DNA from: Heliomicrobium modesticaldum Ice1
GTDB lineage: Bacteria; Bacillota; Desulfitobacteriia; Heliobacteriales; Heliobacteriaceae
Assembly: GCF_000019165.1 (NCBI RefSeq)
Contig: NC_010337.2
Location: forward strand, 2,862,001 to 2,926,000
Length of the DNA: 64,000 nt
Direction of reading: 5' to 3'
The notes beneath the pieces were generated by a model, which was given only the letters and a program-made list of their open reading frames with translations, was not told the DNA's origin and made no database searches. Positions 57,492 through 64,000 of the stretch are shown here, piece by piece (position 1 is the stretch's first letter; each line of letters begins with the position of its first letter). A program made the position numbers and the translations under genes.

Positions 57492-59956
57492 TGGACTATT
57501 TAAAGGGGAAACGCTGCATGGTCTGGTCGTTCATGGGCAACACCCGGATGTACCAGGCGCTGAACGACTATGGTGACCGTCTGGATACGGTGGGCATCTT
57601 CACCTTCGAGGTCGACGCAACGGGAACTATTTCAGAAACCGGCACCGATGTCTCAAGCCTTACAGCTTACCGCACCAAGTGGCCGCACATCAAGTGGATG
57701 CTGACTGTCATGAACCACGGCACGGCTTCAATCTTTACCGCCCTGCGGAACAATACGGACGGCGCGAAGGATACCTTCCTCTCGGAAATCGTGCGCATTA
57801 TGCAGAAATACCCGTGGTGCGCCGGCGTGGACATCGACCTGGAGCGCGGCGGCGGGTATGAGAACCGCACTGCGGCAAACGCCCTCTTCCGTGATATCTT
57901 CCGGACGGTCAAATCATATAACCCCGCCAAGCTAGTCAACATCTGCCTGCCGGGCATGACGGGCGTGGAAGGCTCCGTCGGCGGCGAGAACTGGTGTGTA
58001 TACTCCGACCTCAACGCATACTGTGACACGGCGGCCATCATGAGCTACGGCATGGCGTGGGCCGGCTCCGCGCCGGGACCCGTGTCTCCCCGAAGCTGGC
58101 TGGAGGGCATCTACGACTACGCCGTGCAGTCCATGTCCCCAGATAAGGTGTTCATGGGCTTGCCCGCCTATGGCTGGAACTGGCAGATTTACGACACGCC
58201 CGAAAACCTCGGCAAGGCTTACCGGGGAACATCCAATACCTATTATGCCGCAAAGAACTGGATGACGGGGGTTTACAACTTTACGGACGACCAGCCGCCC
58301 CAGCCGCGTATCCCCATCATTGCATACTGGGACGATTACGACAAAGTGCCGTGGGCCCTTCCCCATGTTTATGACTATATGGAAGGCTGGGATGCCGTAT
58401 CAAGGACTGACCCCATAACCGCCGAGGTGTATAACCGGCGGCATTACCTGACCTGTTACGGCAAGGCGCAAAAAGCGGAATTCGGCGCCATCCTCATAGA
58501 CCGCGACGGTGTCCCCGATTCCTACGAGGGTAACATCATCGTAGGCGAAGCGGCGGTCAGTTTGGGTGATGGCGGGACGGCTGATTACAGCTTTACCATC
58601 GGCCAAGCGGGAACCTATGATGTGGCTGTGCGGTTATGTTATCCGTTTTGGGATAAGAATGGAATCACCATTTCACTTGACGAAGGCCCCGGCGTGACCT
58701 TTACGGAGGATCGCCTGTGGTGGCCATACTGGAGGAAAACCTTCTGGGCGGCGCTTGCCACGGAAGTGAGCCTGTCGGCCGGGGAGCACACCATTACCAT
58801 TGAGGGCGGCATTCCGGGGACGCAGTTTTATGGTTTCAGGGTATGCGGCTCCTTTTCGGAGGAGCCCTCGGCCGGGGAGGCGACATTCGCCCTTTCGCCG
58901 CGCAGCTTCAAGGATGTGGACGGCAACATGGTCGTGCCGGACAGGGGTTTCAAGCTGACAACCGAGGTGCTGCGCCGAAAGCCGGATTCCGCGCTGGTAT
59001 GGTATGAAGATTTCCGTGACCCGATCACCCTCCAGGAAAGCTATTGGATTACCCTTTCCGGGAGCTGGAGCGTCTGGCACGACACTAATGGTAACGGCAA
59101 CCGGCCATATTCACAGCTTGAGGGCAGCGGGCAGCTTGCCTGGAAGTATGAAGGGTTCAACGATGTGCATGTCAGGGCGAGGGTTGCTTTCCCGGAAAAC
59201 GGCAACGGCCGCGCGGGGGTATTCCTCGGGGATGTGTTCTGCTGCATCAACATCGACAACCAGCGGGTGGAACTCTATCAAGGCACAACCCTGCTCGAGA
59301 ACTGGCAAGGCAGTTACTCAAGGACACCGGACGCCGATATCCGCACCAACCCGAATATGTACCTCATTGAAATGAGGAAACGCGGGGGTACGGTTCGTGT
59401 CTACTCCGGCAACAGCAACACACTCCGGTTTACGGCAGCCATATCGGCGGTGGGCGGGTATTGCGGCATCCGGTCGGACGGGCAAATCAAGTGCGAACTG
59501 CTCCGGTTGGGCGATGCATGGACATATGAGCCATATGAAGCCTTTGATGTGTACATGCCGGACGGGACATCGATGAATTACGGGAGGATTCCGAGGGCGG
59601 GTGTGACCTGGGACTCGGAGTTTGGGGTGTTCACCCTCCAAAACGATGTGGAGGAATCCTCCAGCCGGAGCGAAGACATATCGATGGACTATGACTTCTA
59701 CCACAGCGGGCTTTTGCAAATACCCTGCAACGCCGACTACATTGCAAAGATAGTGCCGAGGGACATCAACGTCTGGATATCCCGGCTGTTCCTCGGCGAC
59801 GCGGACGGTTTCTCGATCCTCTACTACCAGGATGTGGACTCCCTCGTCTACTGGTCTAACGAGGCGGCTTACCGCTGGGGGCTTCGCGGCATCGCCATCT
59901 GGTCGCTGGGCCAGGAGGATTTGCGGCTGTGGGAGGCACTCCCAAAACAGATATAA
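57488..59956 (+). CDS. Tail lysin: GH18 glycosidase split by carbohydrate-binding modules
   Basis: A protein of 822 residues. Residues 8-320 are a GH18 (YaaH-like) barrel with the catalytic motif GVDIDLER (Glu119) and strands TAAIMSYGMAW and VFMGLPAYGWNW. Residues 345-456 look like a galactose-binding (CBM6/35-type) module (GEAAVSLGDGGTADYSFTIG, then SLSAGEHTITIEGGIPGTQF). Residues 503-685 look like a concanavalin-type module (LVWYEDFRDPITLQESYWIT). The last GH18 strand, RGIAIWSLGQEDLRLWEAL, comes only at 800-818, so the barrel appears to be interrupted by the inserted modules. It would cut N-acetylglucosaminyl bonds of peptidoglycan or surface glycan during infection. It has no signal peptide, consistent with delivery on the virion. 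Confidence 0.88.
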   Translation: MMDYLKGKRCMVWSFMGNTRMYQALNDYGDRLDTVGIFTFEVDATGTISETGTDVSSLTAYRTKWPHIKWMLTVMNHGTASIFTALRNNTDGAKDTFLSEIVRIMQKYPWCAGVDIDLERGGGYENRTAANALFRDIFRTVKSYNPAKLVNICLPGMTGVEGSVGGENWCVYSDLNAYCDTAAIMSYGMAWAGSAPGPVSPRSWLEGIYDYAVQSMSPDKVFMGLPAYGWNWQIYDTPENLGKAYRGTSNTYYAAKNWMTGVYNFTDDQPPQPRIPIIAYWDDYDKVPWALPHVYDYMEGWDAVSRTDPITAEVYNRRHYLTCYGKAQKAEFGAILIDRDGVPDSYEGNIIVGEAAVSLGDGGTADYSFTIGQAGTYDVAVRLCYPFWDKNGITISLDEGPGVTFTEDRLWWPYWRKTFWAALATEVSLSAGEHTITIEGGIPGTQFYGFRVCGSFSEEPSAGEATFALSPRSFKDVDGNMVVPDRGFKLTTEVLRRKPDSALVWYEDFRDPITLQESYWITLSGSWSVWHDTNGNGNRPYSQLEGSGQLAWKYEGFNDVHVRARVAFPENGNGRAGVFLGDVFCCINIDNQRVELYQGTTLLENWQGSYSRTPDADIRTNPNMYLIEMRKRGGTVRVYSGNSNTLRFTAAISAVGGYCGIRSDGQIKCELLRLGDAWTYEPYEAFDVYMPDGTSMNYGRIPRAGVTWDSEFGVFTLQNDVEESSSRSEDISMDYDFYHSGLLQIPCNADYIAKIVPRDINVWISRLFLGDADGFSILYYQDVDSLVYWSNEAAYRWGLRGIAIWSLGQEDLRLWEALPKQI

Positions 59957-60034
59957 ACCGCTATTGGGTAAGGATGCTTGCCGGAAACGGCAGGCTTTTT
60001 TTTATACACACATTCAGAAACGGAGGTTTTATGT

Positions 60035-60466
60035 ATGAAAGAAATCTGGTCCTGGATTCAGGCGGCGTTTGCCGGGTTAGGCGGATGGCTGGGTTGGGTG
60101 CTGGGCGGCGCGGACGGTTTTATCTACGCCCTGATTGCTTTTGTGGCCGTGGATTATCTGACCGGTGTGCTTTGCGCTATTGCAGATAAGAAGCTGTCCA
60201 GCGAGATCGGCGCGAAGGGTATCTTCAAAAAGGTGCTCATCTTCGTGATGGTAGGCGTCGCGCATATCCTCGACACGCAGGTATTGGGCGGCAACAGCAG
60301 CGCCCTCCGCACAGCGGTGATCTTCTTCTATCTGAGCAACGAGGGCGTATCCATCCTCGAAAACTCAGCGCATATCGGGCTGCCCATCCCCGAAAAACTC
60401 AAGGAGGTTTTGCAGCAGCTTCATGGGCGCGACGGGGAGCCGCCAAAGACAGGTGACGGAACATGA
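60035..60466 (+). CDS. Holin, phage holin_4 (Cph1-like) family
   Basis: A protein of 143 residues: AFAGLGGWLGWVLGGADGFI, then YALIAFVAVDYLTGVLCAIA and VLIFVMVGVAHILDTQVLGG, ending RTAVIFFYLSNEGVSILENS. Three or so membrane segments with the DYLTG motif are the signature. It makes membrane lesions at lysis. The ATG at 60035 follows GGAGGTTTTATGT. It overlaps the next gene by 4 bp. Confidence 0.93.
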   Translation: MKEIWSWIQAAFAGLGGWLGWVLGGADGFIYALIAFVAVDYLTGVLCAIADKKLSSEIGAKGIFKKVLIFVMVGVAHILDTQVLGGNSSALRTAVIFFYLSNEGVSILENSAHIGLPIPEKLKEVLQQLHGRDGEPPKTGDGT

Positions 60467-60798
60467 TCGACCTGACGAAAGCGGCGACGGTGTTTATCGG
60501 GCGGCGCGGAGAGCACCACTACCGCAGCCTTGAATTTGACGTTTCCGACCTGCTGGGGGACGAATACCCCAGCGCCGCACTGCACGCCATATACAAGAGG
60601 CCTGATGGCATCGCCTATCCCTTGGTTACAAGCTACGCGTACGGTGTTCTGACATGGTCGCCCAGCGCGACGGATACAGAAAACGTCGGCGTCGGACGGC
60701 TGGAGATCAGGGTCGTGCATAGCGAGGTGGTCGGGAAAAGTGCGGGTGCTCACCATCGTCGAGGAAGCCATTGCGGACGGTATAGCCGAACTGTTTGA
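60463..60798 (+). pseudogene. BppU-like structural protein, frameshifted near the C-terminus
   Basis: The reading frame is normal for 90 residues (TVFIGRRGEHHYRSLEFDVS, then YPSAALHAIYKRPDGIAYPL and ENVGVGRLEIRVVHSEVVGK). Then it turns into low-quality sequence ending GRYSRTV. The expected continuation VRVLTIVEEAIADG is present in the next frame from 60740. A 1- or 2-base indel near 60736-60740 (GGGAAAAGTGCGG) explains this. The shifted frame then degrades. The family appears in baseplate or tail-fibre position next to lysis genes; this copy is probably inactive or C-terminally altered. Confidence 0.65.
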
Positions 60799-60936
60799 GA
60801 TACGTCATGTCTGGCAATGTCACATGTGCGGGCGGCGTCAACAGCATCAGAGGGCCTTTATACACAATACTGCCCGTCGGCAGCGTGCCTATAGACGGGC
60901 AAAGCGGTCTGCTTTTACCTGTGGAGGTGATTTACG

Positions 60937-61635
60937 ATGAATCTGCGAAAACAAATACTCACAAACAACTCCTGCTTCAAGGTGGGAAAAACCATCACGC
61001 CGAAGGGCATCATGGTTCACTCTACCGGGGCGAACAACCCGTGGCTGAAACGCTACGTGGCGCCCGACGACGGATTTCTGGGAAAGAACCAGTACGGTAA
61101 CCACTGGAATCAGGATAAGCCCGACGGCCGTCAGGTCTGCGTCCATGCCTTTATCGGCAAGCTGGCGGACGGATCAATCGCAACATACCAGACCCTTCCG
61201 TGGAACCATCGCGGCTGGCACTGCGGTGGTTCAGGCAACGATACTCACATCGGCTTCGAGATCTGCGAGGATGGCTTGACTGATGCGTCTTATTTCGGCA
61301 AGGTATACTCGGAAGCCGTGGAGCTTTGCGTATATCTCTGCAAGCTCTATAGCTTGACTGAGAAAGACATCATTTGCCACTCCGAAGGCTATAAACAAGG
61401 TATCGCATCGAACCACTCTGATGTGATGCATTGGTTCCCGAAGTTTGGGAAATCTATGGATACTTTCCGTGCCGATGTTAAAAGACTTCTTACCGCCCCG
61501 GCGCCTACGCCCGGCGAGCCAAATAGGCTCTACCGCGTTCAGGTTGGGGCTTACAGCGTCAAGGCCAACGCTGAGGCGATGCTCGCCAAGGTTAAGGCGG
61601 CTGGATTTACGGACGCTTTTATCAAAACTGAATAA
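60937..61635 (+). CDS. Endolysin: N-acetylmuramoyl-L-alanine amidase with SPOR domain
   Basis: A protein of 232 residues. The Amidase_2 domain covers 1-180: TPKGIMVHSTGANNPWLKRY with a zinc histidine, WNHRGWHCGGSGNDTHIGFE and HSDVMHWFPKFGKSMDTFRA with the second zinc histidine and lysine. The C-terminal SPOR-type repeat is LYRVQVGAYSVKANAEAMLA. It cleaves the peptide stem from MurNAc at lysis. GGAGGTGATTTACG precedes the ATG. It is followed by a strong terminator that ends the late operon. Confidence 0.93.
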   Translation: MNLRKQILTNNSCFKVGKTITPKGIMVHSTGANNPWLKRYVAPDDGFLGKNQYGNHWNQDKPDGRQVCVHAFIGKLADGSIATYQTLPWNHRGWHCGGSGNDTHIGFEICEDGLTDASYFGKVYSEAVELCVYLCKLYSLTEKDIICHSEGYKQGIASNHSDVMHWFPKFGKSMDTFRADVKRLLTAPAPTPGEPNRLYRVQVGAYSVKANAEAMLAKVKAAGFTDAFIKTE

Positions 61636-61650
61636 ATTAATCTATCGATG

Positions 61651-61688
61651 CCGCCGCGTGATTGATTTCACTCGGCGGTTATTTTTTT
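61651..61688 (+). terminator. Terminator of the late operon
   Basis: The stem CCGCCG/CGGCGG (61651-61656 with 61673-61678) extends inward by GTGA/TCAC and is followed by TTATTTTTTT. It lies 16 bp after the endolysin stop. Confidence 0.85.
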
Positions 61689-61708
61689 GCTCCGGAAATC
61701 CATGTTTT

Positions 61709-61765
61709 CAGTACTCAATCCGCCCTCTACTGTCCTGTGGATGGTGAGAGGGTTAATTGCCCTCC
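61709..61765 (+). promoter_or_regulatory. Conserved-loop leader element (copy B)
   Basis: CAGTACTCAA (61709-61718) is followed by CCCTCT/AGAGGG (61723-61728 with 61747-61752) enclosing TGTCCTGTGGA, then GCCCTCC (61759-61765) just before GGGAGG. It is the same order of parts as copy A2 at 20463-20520, and 18 bp before the SHOCT-like gene ATG. Confidence 0.6.
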
Positions 61766-61783
61766 GATGGGAGGAAACGACAT

Positions 61784-62005
61784 ATGACAAACGTTACAGA
61801 TGAAAAGCCGGGCATAAATTATGAGAAAAAGCCTGTTTCTCAGGAGCAGCTTCAGCATGAGTATGATTATTTTCTGGCTCAGCAAATATTAGAATCTATC
61901 TTGAAAAACGGCTTGATTACTATGGATGAATTCAACAAGATAACCACATTAAACCGCCAGTCTTTCTCTCCGGCGCTGGCACGGATTATGCCAGGAAATC
62001 GTTGA
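61784..62005 (+). CDS. SHOCT-like small protein of the recombinase module
   Basis: A protein of 73 residues: SQEQLQHEYDYFLAQQILES, then ILKNGLITMDEFNKITTLNR. The LxxLLxxGxIxxxEF pattern is that of SHOCT-type short helical domains. Proteins like this precede large serine recombinases in many clostridial elements and may be recombination directionality or accessory factors, although this is inference from position. GGGAGGAAACGACAT precedes the ATG. Confidence 0.7.
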   Translation: MTNVTDEKPGINYEKKPVSQEQLQHEYDYFLAQQILESILKNGLITMDEFNKITTLNRQSFSPALARIMPGNR

Positions 62006-62055
62006 TATTACTTGGGTTCAGAGGTAATATGTCATGCTGACAAGGAGGTGAGAAT

Positions 62056-63618
62056 TTGAAAAAGGTAACGAAAATCGCCCAAAATACAGCTGATTTTACC
62101 GAACGGCCCAAGCTACGTGTTGCGGCTTACTGCCGTGTGTCCACCGACAGCGATGAGCAGCTGGTCAGCCTTGAAACCCAAATTAGGCACTACGAATCCT
62201 ATATCAATGCAAATCCTGATTGGGAGTTTGCCGGTCTTTATTATGACGAGGGCATCACAGGTACGAAAAAGGAAAAACGGCATGAGCTGCTTCGGATGAT
62301 ATCCGACTGTGAAAATAAAAAAATCGACTTCATCGTAACCAAGTCTATCAGCCGGTTTGCACGAAATACCACCGACTGTCTTGAACTGGTCAGGAAGCTG
62401 ATTGACCTTGGCATCTTCATTTATTTTGAGAAAGAAAACATCAACACCGGGTCAATGGAAAGCGAACTCATGCTGTCAATCCTGAGTGGACTGGCTGAAA
62501 GCGAGTCGGTCTCCATCTCGGAAAACAATAAGTGGTCGGTAAAGCGCAGGTTTCAAAGCGGCACTTTCAAAATCTCCTATCCGCCCTATGGCTACGATGC
62601 CGTTGACGGGAAGATGGTCGTGAATGAATCCCAGGCTGAAATCGTCCGGTTCATCTTTGCTGAAATCTTGTCAGGCAAAGGCACCCATAAAATTGCGGAT
62701 GACCTGAACCGCCGAAAGGTACCGACCAAGAAAGGCGGGCGCTGGACGGCAACAACCATTCGCGGGATGGTCAGCAACGAAAAATATACCGGCGACGCAA
62801 TTTTTCAAAAGACCTATACCGATGAGCACTTCAACCGACACAACAACTACGGCGAGAAAGACCAGTATCTGATCAAAAACCATCATGAACCGATTATCAG
62901 CCATGAAGATTTTGAAGCCGCACAGATGATCATCGAACAGCGCGGCAAGGAAAAAGGTGTAGTAAAGTATAACGAAAAATACCAGAGCCGTTATCCTTTT
63001 TCCGGTAAAATCATCTGCGGTCAGTGTGGCAGTAAATTCAAACGCCGAATTCACGGGAGCGGCAGAAAATACATCGCATGGTGCTGCTCCACTCACATTG
63101 CGGACATCAAGAAATGTCCTATGAAATATATCCCGGAGTCCGATTTTGAATACGCATTCGTCACCATGATGAACAAGCTCATCTTCGGACATGAAACCGT
63201 CCTAAAGCCACTGCTTGCGAGCCTGCGCGGCATGAATTCCGACGACAGTCTGACAAGCATTCGGGAGCTTGACAAGAAACTCGAAGAAAACACGGAACAG
63301 CGAAAGGTGCTGGTGGGGCTTCTCACCAAAGGATACCTTGAGCCTGCCGTTTACAATAAGGGCAACAATGAACTTCTGCAGGAGGCCGAAAGGTTACACC
63401 GTCAAAAGGAATCCTTAGTACGCTTCTTAAACAGTGACACCCAACACTTAAGCGAAGTCAGTGAGTTGCTGCACTATACCACAAAAACACCGATGCTGAC
63501 CTGCTTTGACAGAGACATTTTTAAACGCTTTGTGGAGCGGATTATTGTTTATTCCAGGACAGAAATAGGATTTGAGTTAAAATGCGGCATAACGCTGAAA
63601 GAAAGGCTGGTGAAATAG
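62056..63618 (+). CDS. Large serine recombinase (integrase)
   Basis: A protein of 520 residues. The N-terminal resolvase domain shows RVAAYCRVSTDSDEQLVSLE with the nucleophilic serine in CRVSTD, then DEGITGTKKEKRHELLRMIS and ITKSISRFARNTTDCLELVR-like arginines. The Recombinase domain follows (GYDAVDGKMVVNESQAEIVR, then TIRGMVSNEKYTGDAIFQKT). A zinc ribbon has SGKIICGQCGSKFKRR and WCCSTH...C, and a C-terminal coiled coil comes next. It catalyses attP x attB integration. The start is a TTG with AAGGAGGTGAGAAT upstream. Confidence 0.92.
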   Translation: MKKVTKIAQNTADFTERPKLRVAAYCRVSTDSDEQLVSLETQIRHYESYINANPDWEFAGLYYDEGITGTKKEKRHELLRMISDCENKKIDFIVTKSISRFARNTTDCLELVRKLIDLGIFIYFEKENINTGSMESELMLSILSGLAESESVSISENNKWSVKRRFQSGTFKISYPPYGYDAVDGKMVVNESQAEIVRFIFAEILSGKGTHKIADDLNRRKVPTKKGGRWTATTIRGMVSNEKYTGDAIFQKTYTDEHFNRHNNYGEKDQYLIKNHHEPIISHEDFEAAQMIIEQRGKEKGVVKYNEKYQSRYPFSGKIICGQCGSKFKRRIHGSGRKYIAWCCSTHIADIKKCPMKYIPESDFEYAFVTMMNKLIFGHETVLKPLLASLRGMNSDDSLTSIRELDKKLEENTEQRKVLVGLLTKGYLEPAVYNKGNNELLQEAERLHRQKESLVRFLNSDTQHLSEVSELLHYTTKTPMLTCFDRDIFKRFVERIIVYSRTEIGFELKCGITLKERLVK

Positions 63619-64000
63619 ATGGGACACACACCATTTGGCTACCGGATTGAAAACGGTAAAGCCGTGATAGACAAGGCCGCCGCTGAGCAGATAAAGATTC
63701 TGTATCAATCCTATCTATCCGGCGATTCTTTGGATACTGCCGCCAAAAAGGCCGGCATCCAATCCTTCCATGCCGGTATTAGCAGGATACTGCGGAATGC
63801 TTGTTACCTTGGCAACGAGTATTATCCTGCAATCATTGACCCCAACATATTTGCGGCTGCCGAAGCCGAGCGTATCAAGCGGGCGGAAAAGCTTGGCCGC
63901 ATCCTTGAACCAAAAGAAGAAACCGAGGTGGTCTTTCCCACTGTCTTCTATATAAAAGAAGCAGCACAGCGGTTTGATGACCCGTTCCAGCAGGCGGAAT
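63619..64000 (+). CDS. Second recombinase-like protein without catalytic domain, partial
   Basis: The ATG at 63619 follows the integrase TAG directly. The visible 127 residues (GHTPFGYRIENGKAVIDKAA, then AEQIKILYQSYLSGDSLDTA and ISRILRNACYLGNEYYPAII) correspond to the Recombinase (DNA-binding) domain of serine recombinases, but no resolvase catalytic domain precedes it. The gene runs off the right edge. It may be an accessory DNA-binding partner of the integrase. Confidence 0.75.
   Translation, partial: MGHTPFGYRIENGKAVIDKAAAEQIKILYQSYLSGDSLDTAAKKAGIQSFHAGISRILRNACYLGNEYYPAIIDPNIFAAAEAERIKRAEKLGRILEPKEETEVVFPTVFYIKEAAQRFDDPFQQAE

Larger units (their letters stand above)
19500..64000 (+). mobile_element. 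Prophage (HK97-type siphovirus), right end beyond the window
   Basis: From about 19.5 kb to the right edge almost every gene is on the plus strand with short gaps or 4-bp overlaps, and the order is early, replication, packaging, head, tail, lysis, integration. Terminase, portal, protease, HK97 capsid, tape measure, holin and amidase are all present. The serine recombinases sit at the far right, so one attachment site is probably just outside the window. The left attachment site was not identified: it could lie near 19.4 kb or to the left of the defence array, in which case the array would be prophage cargo. Two minus-strand insertions (IS1182-like, RIT) interrupt it. Confidence 0.85.

Noticed and set aside
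60807-61100. Short open frame MSGNVTCAGGVNS... between the frameshifted gene and the endolysin
   Set aside because: It has no good ribosome binding site and runs 160 bp into the well supported endolysin gene. It could be a leftover of the frameshifted gene region, but this is too weak to call.

Overview
The window reads as a chromosome segment of an anaerobic Clostridia-type Firmicute carrying a defence island and most of a siphovirus prophage. The evidence is AGGAGG-type ribosome binding sites, an ECF sigma/DUF4367 pair, a BlaI/M56 pair, a secreted Amidase_6-type protein and a clostridial HK97-type prophage layout. No rRNA, tRNA or species-specific marker is present, so the genus cannot be named. 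The A+T-rich left end contrasts with the G+C-rich prophage.

Layout. (1) Positions 1-7.3 kb, all minus strand, are chromosomal: a truncated membrane or secreted protein, a secreted amidase-domain protein, a small lipoprotein beside a decayed DUF4367 remnant, an intact DUF4367 gene with its ECF sigma factor, and a two-gene BlaI/M56 module. The BlaI/M56 module has its own promoter-operator and is flanked by two copies of a 100-bp structured repeat. (2) Positions 7.3-19.3 kb hold one co-directional minus-strand array: XRE regulator, ABC-three-component system (zinc-ribbon CTD protein, small middle component, DUF2326 SMC-like ATPase), type III restriction-modification (Mod, Res), a DUF262/DUF1524 GmrSD-like nuclease and a three-part ADP-ribosylglycohydrolase. 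Gaps are short or negative up to Res and under 100 bp after it. This looks like a composite anti-phage island. (3) From about 19.5 kb to the right edge everything is a prophage on the plus strand. It has early and regulatory genes, a replication cassette (DUF2800 nuclease, DUF2815 SSB-like, family A polymerase, Rha, DUF4406-like, VapE primase-helicase, VRR-NUC, SNF2 helicase), an ArpU-like late regulator, HNH, small terminase and two DNA methyltransferases. An accessory amidoligase/GGCT cassette follows, then large terminase, portal, protease, capsid, connectors, tail, a GH18 tail lysin, holin, amidase and finally two serine recombinase genes, the second cut by the window end.

The prophage has been hit by other elements. 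An IS1182-family copy sits between the DUF4314 gene and the amidoligase gene. A recombinase-in-trio (RIT) element with three overlapping tyrosine recombinase genes and 32-bp inverted ends has split the amidoligase gene, which also has a start-proximal frameshift and a small in-frame palindromic insertion. The large terminase lacks a normal start codon after its ribosome binding site, and the gene after the holin is frameshifted. The prophage may therefore be decaying, although most structural genes are open.

The least explained signals are non-coding. Hairpins with a conserved TGTCCTGTGGA-type loop recur before at least three separate prophage genes. A bipartite TTGCTATT-N11-GAGTGATATATGTA element stands before two genes whose products share a C-terminal module. 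An inverted-repeat region follows the primase gene. A classical -1 slippery site links the two tail-assembly chaperone frames.
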